NCBI GenBank assembly: GCA_030594935.1
Contig: JAUVEE010000006.1
Location: 1 to 20,106 of the forward strand
Reading direction: 5' to 3'
Length of the DNA: 20,106 bases
Source of the DNA: a bacterium
GTDB taxonomy: Bacteria; Patescibacteriota; Minisyncoccia; Minisyncoccales; JAGLPU01
A model generated the notes under the pieces. It had not been told where the DNA came from, searched no databases, and saw nothing but the letters and a program-made list of their open reading frames with translations. Every line of letters begins with the position of its first letter. Position 1 is the first letter of the stretch. This document shows, in pieces, positions 14,230 to 19,956 of the stretch. A program made the position numbers and the translations under genes.

Positions 14230-14556
14230 ATGGAAAAAATAAAACAAGAGACAAAAAAAGAGCAAATAAAGATAATGGCTCTTATTAGCTATATCGGGAT
14301 TCTTTGCCTGGTTCCCATTTTGACCAAAGAAAAAGATGAATTCGTTCTTTTTCACGCCAAGCAGGGATTAATTCTGTTTATCTGTGAAGCGGGAACTTGG
14401 ATGATTTTGGCGGTTATACCTTTTTTCTTTTTTATGATCAGTCTAGTCGGGATTGTCTGGTTGGTTTTAAGCCTTATCGGCATGGTTAATGTTACTAAAA
14501 ATCTGAAACAAGAGCTGCCGGTGATAGGACAATTTGCCGATAAATTCAAGTTTTAG
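14230..14556 (+). CDS. Small DUF4870/Tic20-like membrane protein
   Basis: A 108-residue protein with a charged, lysine-rich N terminus and about three membrane segments: roughly 15-32, 45-75 and 72-92, the last two being nearly continuous. The pattern ISYIGILCLVPIL, then FHAKQGLILFI, then a hydrophobic hairpin ending in a polar KQELPVIGQFADKF tail matches small DUF4870 or Tic20-like bacterial membrane proteins. Their function is unknown. The FHAKQG motif is the best family mark. No catalytic residues are apparent. The gene is preceded by its own extended -10 promoter and followed, 22 nt later, by the promoter of the non-coding RNA described below. No terminator is seen between them. Confidence 0.85.
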   Translation: MEKIKQETKKEQIKIMALISYIGILCLVPILTKEKDEFVLFHAKQGLILFICEAGTWMILAVIPFFFFMISLVGIVWLVLSLIGMVNVTKNLKQELPVIGQFADKFKF

Positions 14557-14578
14557 AGCAAAATTCAGTTAATTGCCA

Positions 14579-14607
14579 TTGACAAAATTAGAAAATAGTG
14601 CTATATT
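14579..14607 (+). promoter_or_regulatory. Very strong promoter facing a stretch with no protein gene
   Basis: TTGACA (14579-14584, exact), a 17-nt spacer and TG-C-TATATT (hexamer 14602-14607, 5 of 6 with TG extension). This is the most complete promoter in the window. It points away from the gene at 14230 and towards a convergent proS, so its product is not a known coding gene. Confidence 0.85.
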
Positions 14608-14613
14608 GTAATT

Positions 14614-14794
14614 GTCTTGAAATATAGTTCCATTGCTAAAAGGCCAGAATTGCCCGTGATCGAATAGCAATCCAGTCCATTCGGTCCAAGTTTCCAGAAC
14701 GGAAAGTTCTGGCTTAGCAAAAATGGAGTTATGATTTCTCCTCCAAAGACAAAAATGGCCGTCGATCATGGATCTTCGGCCATCATTACTTTTT
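14614..14794 (+). ncRNA. Predicted structured ~180-nt non-coding RNA
   Basis: The 240-bp gap between 14556 and proS holds no credible protein gene but has a promoter, long self-complementarity and a terminator. The 5' part 14619-14649 pairs with 14707-14738 in about 28 base pairs: GCCAGAA/TTCTGGC, TGCTAA/TTAGCA, TTCCAT/ATGGAG, GATA-type AT pairs, and GAAAT/ATTTC at the base. Bulges fall at 14640-14642, 14720-14722 and 14733. The interior forms two hairpins, GATCGAAT/ATTCGGTC (14658-14665/14679-14686) and TTTCC/GGAAA (14691-14695/14701-14705), giving a three-way junction. After the stem comes an unpaired pyrimidine-rich stretch TTTCTCCTCC, then a terminator hairpin. Length and rod-like shape recall 6S RNA, but I cannot match its conserved bubble. 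It does not resemble SRP RNA, tmRNA or RNase P. The class is unknown. Confidence 0.65.
14755..14794. terminator. Bidirectional terminator between the ncRNA and proS
   Basis: ATGGCCG (14755-14761) pairs with CGGCCAT (14777-14783), and GATC/GATC (14764-14767/14771-14774) pairs inside it across an ATG loop. On the plus strand it is followed by a T5 run at 14790-14794. On the minus strand the same hairpin is followed at once by five T residues, which suits proS termination. It therefore serves both convergent units. Confidence 0.8.
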
Positions 14795-14795
14795 A

Positions 14796-16256
14796 TCAAT
14801 AAGCTTTGGCAAAGATAACTCTATTAGTTGATTTCTTGCCGCAGAAAACGCACTTGCCGTTTTCTTTTTTTTGTTCAAAAGGTATGCAGCGGATAGTGGC
14901 TTTGGTCTCTTTTTGAATAGCGGCTTCGCACTTAGAATCGCCGCACCAATGGGCCAGGATAAAACCCGGTTTTTCTTTTAGAGAATTTTTAAAATCAGTC
15001 CAGGAATCAATGCTCCGGGTGTTTTTTTGTTGGAAATCCAAAGCTCGGTTAAAAAGGTTTTTCTGGATTGCAGTCAGTGTTTTTTTGACTTCAGCGGCTA
15101 GTTTTTGTTCTTTGACAATTGTTTTTTCTCCGTTGTCCCGGCGGGCAAGAACCACTGATTTGTTAACGATATCTTTCGGCCCTATTTCCAGGCGAATGGG
15201 AACTCCTTGTTTTTCCCAGCCGAAGAATTTTACTCCCGGGCGTTCATCCCGTTCGTCCACTTCCACCTCAATGCTTATCTCTCTTAATTTTTCGGCAATA
15301 CTGTTCGCTTTCGCTAAAACCTTTTTCTTTTCTGCGTCGTTTTTCCAAATAGGAATAATAACCAACTGAAGAGGGGCGATTTTAGGAGGTAGCACCAATC
15401 CTTTGTCATCGCTGTGGACCATAATCAAGGCGCCGATCAGCCTGGTGCTTAAGCCCCAGCTGGTTTGATGAACATATTCTTCTTTCCCTTTTTCATTCAA
15501 GAATTTTATCTTAAAAGCCCGGGCGAAATTCTGTCCCAGCATATGGGAAGTGCCGGTTTGCAAAGCTTTTCCGTCCTGCATCATTGCTTCCACGCAAGTA
15601 GTGTAGTCGGCTCCGGGGAATTTCTCCGCTTCTGTTTTTCTGCCTGAGATTATCGGGAGAGCCAGATATTCCTCCATAAAAGATTTGTAGAGATCAATCA
15701 TTTGTTTTGTTCTTTCCTCCGCTTCCTTTTTGCCGGCATGAGCCGTATGTCCTTCCTGCCATAAGAATTCAGTAGTGCGCAAAAACAGCCTGGTGCGCAT
15801 TTCCCAGCGGACTATATTGCACCATTGGTTGATGAGGAGCGGCAAGTCGCGATAAGACTCCACCCATTTTGCATAGGCGTCGTAAATAATGGTTTCCGAG
15901 GTGGGCCGGACAATCAAAGGATTTTCCAAAGGAGAGGCCGGCTCCAAACCGCCCTTATTATTTGCCGCCAGGCGGTGATGGGTCACCACGGCGCATTCCT
16001 TGGCAAACCCTTCCACATGTTTTGCTTCTTTTTCCAAAAAGGTTTTGGGAATAAAGAGCGGGAAATAGGCGTTCTTTACGCCGGTAGCTTTGAATTTTGC
16101 GTCCAGTATTTTCTGAATGTTTTCCCAAAGCGCATAGCCATTGGGCTTGATGACCATACAGCCTCTGACTGATGAATTTTCAGCCAAGTCAGCGGCGGCA
16201 ATAACATCCAGATACCACTGGGAATAATCTTCAGATCTCTTAGTAATCTTGTCCAT
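14796..16256 (-). CDS. proS: Prolyl-tRNA synthetase, archaeal/eukaryotic type (type 3)
   Basis: A 486-residue class II aminoacyl-tRNA synthetase that charges tRNA-Pro. It is the short form without the editing insertion of typical bacterial ProRS and with the archaeal-type C-terminal extension. Motif 1 is around VRGCMVIKPNGYALWENI. Motif 2 lies in VRWEMRTRLFLRTTEFLWQEGHTAHA and motif 3 in GLSTRLIGALIMVHSDDKGL. The proline-specific VRPTSETIIYDAYAKWVESYRDLPL block is also present. The C-terminal domain has CGDSKC and later CVFCGKK cysteines, a zinc-binding arrangement, and ends in the AKAY tail usual for this type. Its ATG at 16254-16256 follows a perfect TATAAT by 6 nt, so it is predicted leaderless. 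It is the only minus-strand gene seen in the window and shares a terminator with the convergent ncRNA. Confidence 0.97.
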   Translation of the reverse strand: MDKITKRSEDYSQWYLDVIAAADLAENSSVRGCMVIKPNGYALWENIQKILDAKFKATGVKNAYFPLFIPKTFLEKEAKHVEGFAKECAVVTHHRLAANNKGGLEPASPLENPLIVRPTSETIIYDAYAKWVESYRDLPLLINQWCNIVRWEMRTRLFLRTTEFLWQEGHTAHAGKKEAEERTKQMIDLYKSFMEEYLALPIISGRKTEAEKFPGADYTTCVEAMMQDGKALQTGTSHMLGQNFARAFKIKFLNEKGKEEYVHQTSWGLSTRLIGALIMVHSDDKGLVLPPKIAPLQLVIIPIWKNDAEKKKVLAKANSIAEKLREISIEVEVDERDERPGVKFFGWEKQGVPIRLEIGPKDIVNKSVVLARRDNGEKTIVKEQKLAAEVKKTLTAIQKNLFNRALDFQQKNTRSIDSWTDFKNSLKEKPGFILAHWCGDSKCEAAIQKETKATIRCIPFEQKKENGKCVFCGKKSTNRVIFAKAY

Positions 16257-16262
16257 TTTTTT

Positions 16263-16290
16263 ATTATAGCAATCTTGGGCAATAAGGCAA
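16263..16290 (-). promoter_or_regulatory. Leaderless proS promoter
   Basis: Read on the minus strand: TTGCCT (16290-16285), a 16-nt spacer and TG-C-TATAAT (hexamer 16268-16263, exact consensus with TG extension), then six A residues and the proS ATG. The expected start is on the ATG itself. The divergent RRM-gene promoter lies at 16296, so the two -35 boxes are only 5 bp apart. Confidence 0.7.
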
Positions 16291-16295
16291 TTACC

Positions 16296-16324
16296 TTGAC
16301 AAAATCAACGCTTTGGTATATACA
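16296..16324 (+). promoter_or_regulatory. Promoter of the RRM gene
   Basis: TTGACA (16296-16301, exact), a 17-nt spacer and TATACA (16319-16324). The start near 16331 gives a leader of about 120 nt, the longest in the window. The leader is AU-rich with weak hairpins near 16337-16349 and 16378-16392. Confidence 0.65.
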
Positions 16325-16430
16325 TAAAATGTATTTCTTTCTATTAGAAAAGAATATCGTGCTTATTAAGTTTTCCTTATATTTTAATATAGTGAGAAAG
16401 TTTAAAGTAGGTCGTTAACTAATAAATCAA

Positions 16431-16446
16431 CTTCGCTTCGGCGGAG
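16431..16446 (+). promoter_or_regulatory. UUCG-capped hairpin enclosing the ribosome site
   Basis: CTTCGC (16431-16436) pairs with GCGGAG (16441-16446) around a TTCG loop closed by C-G, the very stable UUCG tetraloop. The 3' arm GGCGGAG is the only Shine-Dalgarno-like sequence, 7 nt before ATG 16454, so the site is buried in the stem. It may act as a thermometer, an autoregulatory site for the encoded RNA-binding protein, or both. Confidence 0.55.
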
Positions 16447-16453
16447 TAAAAAA

Positions 16454-16738
16454 ATGCAAAAGAAATTATACGTAGGTAACCTCCCTTATGAAACCAACGA
16501 AGATGGTCTTAAAGAAATGTTTTCTGAGGTTGGTACAGTTGAGTCTGCCGCCATTATCATGGATAAATTTTCCGGCAGATCAAAGGGATTTGGTTTCGTA
16601 GAAATGTCTACAGAAGAAGAAGCTCAAAAAGCCATTGATGACCTTAATGGCAAAGAGATTGAAGGAAGAGGCATCGTAGTAAACGAAGCTAGACCAATGG
16701 AGAAAAAACCTTTCAGAGATTCTAATCCTACCGAGTAG
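16454..16738 (+). CDS. RNA-binding protein with a single RRM
   Basis: A 94-residue protein that is nearly all one RNA recognition motif. RNP2 is LYVGNL (residues 5-10) and RNP1 is KGFGFVEM (44-51), both with the aromatic residues that stack on RNA. The fold order is as expected: beta1 with RNP2, helix DGLKEMFSEVG, beta2 SAAIIMD, the RSKG turn, beta3 with RNP1, helix EEEAQKAIDDLNG, beta4. A short polar tail of about 15 residues follows. Such bacterial proteins are related to the cyanobacterial Rbp family, often induced by cold and acting in mRNA stability or translation. The long leader and the hairpin over its ribosome site suggest translational control, possibly autoregulation. A strong terminator follows at 16753, so it is a single-gene unit. 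The RRM call is secure; the regulatory role is inferred. Confidence 0.95.
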   Translation: MQKKLYVGNLPYETNEDGLKEMFSEVGTVESAAIIMDKFSGRSKGFGFVEMSTEEEAQKAIDDLNGKEIEGRGIVVNEARPMEKKPFRDSNPTE

Positions 16739-16752
16739 GACGATCTCGTTTA

Positions 16753-16784
16753 AAAAACAACCCCGCCTTGGCGGGGTTGTTTTT
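16753..16784 (+). terminator. Strong intrinsic terminator
   Basis: AAAAACAACCCCGC (16753-16766) pairs perfectly over 14 bp with GCGGGGTTGTTTTT (16771-16784) across a CTTG loop. The GC core plus A/T flanks give the hairpin and T tract together. It ends the RRM gene. Confidence 0.95.
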
Positions 16785-16811
16785 GGTATTGAAGCAATTT
16801 TAGGCTATAAT
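16783..16811 (+). promoter_or_regulatory. Leaderless promoter of the hydrogenase operon
   Basis: TTGGTA (16783-16788) starts in the tail of the terminator; a 17-nt spacer leads to an exact TATAAT (16806-16811). Six nucleotides then precede the GTG at 16818, so transcription should begin on the start codon. The absence of any Shine-Dalgarno agrees. Confidence 0.6.
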
Positions 16812-16817
16812 ATATTT

Positions 16818-17783
16818 GTGAAAATTATTACTGAATTTAAAAAGCATGAGCTTTTGGGGAGGGGCGGGGCTGCTTTCCCCACCGCTTTAAAATGGGAGCT
16901 GGTCGCCCGGGCCAAAGCGGAAAAAAAATACATAATCTGCAACGGCTCCGAAGGAGACCCCGGAGTTTTCAAAGACGGTTTTATTCTGGAGAATTACCCT
17001 CAAGAAGTCATTACTGGCATAAAGGCGGCTTTGGAAATCATAAATAACAGTTCCGCCTATCTTTATTTGCGCCAAGATTATTATCAGAAGCAGAGAAAAA
17101 GATTAGCGAAGCTTATTAACGGTTGTCCGATTAAAATTTGCGCAAAGACCGGAGGCTATCTGGCCGGAGAGGAAACGTCCGTCTGCGCGGCCATAGAGGG
17201 CGAAAAGCCGGAACCGAGAATCAAGCCTCCTTTTCCCTGTGAATCCGGCTTATGGGGCTGTCCGACTTTAATCAATAATGTAGAAACATTCTATTATGTG
17301 GCTCAGATTGTTCAAGGAAAATACGAAAAGAAGCGTTTCTATTCGATCAGCGGCGCAGTCAAGAATAAAGGGGTTTACGAAATGCCCTTGTCTTGGTCAA
17401 TTGAACGCATTTTAACTGAAACCGGCAATTTTCCCCGAGGCAAATTCTTCCTTCAAGCCGGCGGAAAGGCAATGGGAGAAATCCTGTTATCCAATGAATT
17501 GAAACGCCAGGTTAAGGGTTCGGGAGCAATAATCGTCTATGATTTCCAAACAGACGCTATGGCTTTGTTAAGAGAAATGATTGATTTTTTCTTGGTTGCC
17601 AACTGCGACAAATGCACGCCTTGCCGGGAGGGAATATATCGGATAGGGCAAATGGCGCAAAAAGGAGAGATAGACAAAAAAGATTTGGCTGATATTTTCT
17701 TTGTTTTGGAAAATACCAGTTTTTGCGCTTTGGGCAGAGGTTCGGTTCTTCCTCTTAAAAGCTTAATCAATAAACTGTTATGA
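16818..17783 (+). CDS. NuoF-like flavoprotein subunit of the NADH-linked hydrogenase
   Basis: A 321-residue protein related to complex I subunit NuoF (51 kDa) and to the HydB/HndC subunits of NADH-dependent hydrogenases. It should carry FMN, bind NADH and pass electrons on through a 4Fe-4S cluster. The FMN/NADH core opens with GRGGAAFPTALKW, then ICNGSEGDPGVFKDG and GGYLAGEETSVCAAIEGE, followed by PTLINNVETFYYV. An SLBB-like segment covers about residues 175-240. Cluster ligands are C263, C266, C269 (CDKCTPC) and C303. It is shorter than HydB proteins because the N-terminal thioredoxin-like domain and the C-terminal ferredoxin domain are absent. The usual NADEGDPG is here NGSEGDPG, a departure in the nucleotide loop. 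The GTG start is chosen from the promoter 6 nt upstream and by alignment of the N terminus. It shares a 4-nt ATGA overlap with the hydrogenase gene. Confidence 0.93.
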   Translation: MKIITEFKKHELLGRGGAAFPTALKWELVARAKAEKKYIICNGSEGDPGVFKDGFILENYPQEVITGIKAALEIINNSSAYLYLRQDYYQKQRKRLAKLINGCPIKICAKTGGYLAGEETSVCAAIEGEKPEPRIKPPFPCESGLWGCPTLINNVETFYYVAQIVQGKYEKKRFYSISGAVKNKGVYEMPLSWSIERILTETGNFPRGKFFLQAGGKAMGEILLSNELKRQVKGSGAIIVYDFQTDAMALLREMIDFFLVANCDKCTPCREGIYRIGQMAQKGEIDKKDLADIFFVLENTSFCALGRGSVLPLKSLINKLL

Positions 17784-19444
17784 AGATTATTCTTAATAAA
17801 AAAAAGGTTGTCGCTTTGCCGGGAGAAACAATTCTGGCTGTCGCTAAAAAGAATGGCGTTGAAATTCCCGCCCTTTGCTTTCACAGTGATTTAAAGATAA
17901 AAGCCAGCTGCCGCCTTTGCTTGGTGGAGATAAAAGGCAGACCGGGTTTGCATACCGCCTGTTCAACAAAAGTGGAGCCGGGAATGGAGATTATCACCGA
18001 ATCAGCCAGAATCAATAAAGCGAGAAGGATTAATTTGGAATTGCTTTTTGCCCAGCATCAGGAAGAATGCGACGATTGCGTAATGAATTTTGACTGCCAG
18101 TTATTGGAGTTGGCGCGCAAGTATAAGATTAATATCAACAGGTTTGACGACCGGAAAAAAGGCCTGCCGGTTTATGAGTTCGGCCCTGCCCTGATTTTTG
18201 ACAGTTCCAAGTGCATTGATTGCGGCAATTGCATTGATGCCTGCCAGCAGCAGGGAATAGGCTATTTAGAGAAAGAAGAAAAAGAAAATCTTTACCGCGT
18301 CGTTCCCGGGAAAAATAAAGAGTGCGTTTATTGCGGGCAATGCCTGGTCCATTGTCCGGCCGGAGCTTTTGAGGCAGTGGGAGAATTTGAAGACATAGCC
18401 AAGCCTTTGGAAGACAAGAACAAAGTTGTTGTTTTCCAGATAGCTCCTTCCGTTAGAAGCAGTATTGGCGAAGAATTCGGTCTGCCTTACGGGTCAGTGG
18501 TTACGGAAAAAATTGTCGCCGGCATTAAGCAATTGGGAGTTGATAAAGTGTTTGACACCTGCGTGGGCGCGGATTTTACCACCGTTGAAGAATCTCTGGA
18601 GCTGATAGAGCGGCTGCAAAGCAAGAAGAATCTGCCCATGTTCACTTCCTGCTGTCCGGCTTGGGTAAGGTTTATTGAATGCTATTATCCCAAGCTTATT
18701 CCCAATTTAACCACGGTCAGATCTCCCCAGATTATTCTCGGCGGCTTGATAAAAACTTATTGGGCGCGGCAGGCAAAGATTGACCCGGCCAGGATAACAG
18801 TTGTTTCAGTGATGCCTTGCGTCGCCAAAAAATATGAAATAACCAGAGAAGAGCTGAAGATCAACGGGCTGAGACCGGTTGACTATGTGCTGACAACCAG
18901 GGAACTGGCCAAGCTTTTTCAGAGAAAGAAGATTGATTTGAAGAAGATAAAATCAGAGAAGATAGATAATCCTTTGGGAATTCCCAGCGGAGCGGGGGTT
19001 ATTTACGGAGCATCCGGCGGAGTTATGGAATCGGCCTTGCGCACAACTTATCAAAAGATGACCAACAAAAAGCTGTTGAAAATAAAATTTGAAACAGTGG
19101 GCGAAAGAACCAGAGCGGCGGAAGTTAAAATAGGCAATCAATTAATCAGAGTGGCCGCTGTCAGCGGCTTGGGCAATGCCAAGAAAATACTGGAGAATAA
19201 TCCTTATGATTATGTGGAAGTGATGGCTTGTCCGGGAGGCTGTATCGGCGGCGGCGGCCAGCCAATGCTGGCGGACGAGGAAGTCAGGCGGAAAAGGGCC
19301 GCCAGCCTTTTCCGGATTGACAGCCGCAAGGAAATAAGATTTGCCGAGGAGAATCCCATAGTGAAAAAATTATATCAAAAGTTTTTAAAAGACAAAAAAA
19401 TAGTTGATTCTATTTGCCACACAAAATTCCATGAACAAAACTAA
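17780..19444 (+). CDS. [FeFe] hydrogenase catalytic subunit
   Basis: A 554-residue group A [FeFe] hydrogenase, close in length to clostridial CpI (574). Cluster domains in order: a plant-type 2Fe-2S domain (C33, C44, C47, C61), a His-ligated 4Fe-4S site (H93, C97, C100, C106), and two ferredoxin clusters (C145, C148, C151, C155 and C182, C185, C188, C192). The H-cluster domain has all three signatures: TSCCPAW (proton-relay C291, ligand C292), MPCVAKKYE (C347) and EVMACPGGCIGGGGQP (C484, C488). The proton-path elements S315 and the EE pair at 270-271 are also present. It should reversibly reduce protons to H2 in the cytoplasm, receiving electrons from the NuoF-like partner upstream. The maturases HydE, HydF and HydG are not in the window and must lie elsewhere if the enzyme is active. 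The stop overlaps the start of the membrane protein gene by 14 nt. Confidence 0.97.
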   Translation: MKIILNKKKVVALPGETILAVAKKNGVEIPALCFHSDLKIKASCRLCLVEIKGRPGLHTACSTKVEPGMEIITESARINKARRINLELLFAQHQEECDDCVMNFDCQLLELARKYKININRFDDRKKGLPVYEFGPALIFDSSKCIDCGNCIDACQQQGIGYLEKEEKENLYRVVPGKNKECVYCGQCLVHCPAGAFEAVGEFEDIAKPLEDKNKVVVFQIAPSVRSSIGEEFGLPYGSVVTEKIVAGIKQLGVDKVFDTCVGADFTTVEESLELIERLQSKKNLPMFTSCCPAWVRFIECYYPKLIPNLTTVRSPQIILGGLIKTYWARQAKIDPARITVVSVMPCVAKKYEITREELKINGLRPVDYVLTTRELAKLFQRKKIDLKKIKSEKIDNPLGIPSGAGVIYGASGGVMESALRTTYQKMTNKKLLKIKFETVGERTRAAEVKIGNQLIRVAAVSGLGNAKKILENNPYDYVEVMACPGGCIGGGGQPMLADEEVRRKRAASLFRIDSRKEIRFAEENPIVKKLYQKFLKDKKIVDSICHTKFHEQN

Positions 19445-19937
19445 ATCTTTAACATTGAGAAAAGAAATTATTTTAGCCCAATTTGCGGTTTTAACAGGGA
19501 TAGCCGTTATTGCCCCGTTGTTGGGCAATCAGCTTATTACCGGTTCTATTGTTAACGCCGTCCTTTTTATCTCGGTTGCTGTTTTGGGCTGGCGCTCAGC
19601 GGTTTTAGTGGGCATAATTCCCAGTATTATTGCTTTGGGCATTGGCCTTCTGCCAATGGTTTTGGCGCCCCTGGTTCCCTTTATTATCATTGCTAATACT
19701 ATTTTAATTTTAGCTTATGCTTTTTCTCTAAAAAAGAATTATTGGCTGAAAGTGATTATGGCCAGCTTCTTGAAATTTGCTTTCCTGTTTTTTGCCAGTT
19801 CCATTGTCATCAATTTGTTTTTAACAGAAAAAGTGGCGGGCAAAATAGCGGTAATGATGAGCTGGCCGCAGTTCTTTACCGCTTTAACCGGCGGCTTGAT
19901 TGCTTATCTATTTCTTAAGGGGGTTAAGAAAGTTTAA
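19431..19937 (+). CDS. Polytopic membrane protein linked to the hydrogenase
   Basis: A 168-residue, very hydrophobic protein with about five to six membrane segments, starting at ATG 19431; an in-frame TTG at 19404 is less likely. The pattern QFAVLTGIAVIAPLLGNQLITGSIVNAVLFISVAVLGW-like, with a conserved G-N near the first loop and a MMSWPQ element before the last helix, resembles small S-component-like (ECF transporter) proteins. Proteins of this look are often labelled iron hydrogenase in candidate-phylum genomes, probably only because they sit beside HydA. It has no cysteine pairs or metal sites and cannot itself be a hydrogenase. Its start overlaps the hydrogenase gene, so translation is coupled. 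A role as membrane anchor, or in transport of a vitamin or metal for the enzyme, is possible; neither is shown. Confidence 0.85.
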   Translation: MNKTKSLTLRKEIILAQFAVLTGIAVIAPLLGNQLITGSIVNAVLFISVAVLGWRSAVLVGIIPSIIALGIGLLPMVLAPLVPFIIIANTILILAYAFSLKKNYWLKVIMASFLKFAFLFFASSIVINLFLTEKVAGKIAVMMSWPQFFTALTGGLIAYLFLKGVKKV

Positions 19938-19956
19938 TAATTTTTATTTATAAGAA

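Noticed and set aside
14614..14794. The RNA candidate as SRP RNA, tmRNA or RNase P RNA
   Set aside because: No GGAAG-type SRP apical loop context, no tRNA-like ends or tag frame, and far too short for RNase P. 6S RNA remains possible on shape only.
14569..14799. A 76-residue minus-strand open frame in the gap after proS
   Set aside because: It covers exactly the promoter, stem arms and terminator of the RNA candidate, overlaps the proS stop, and its Trp- and Asn-rich sequence resembles no family. No promoter or SD supports it.
16722..16734. CCTAC/GTAGG mini-hairpin over the stop codon of the RRM gene
   Set aside because: Five pairs with a 3-nt loop inside coding sequence and no T tract; the true terminator is at 16753.
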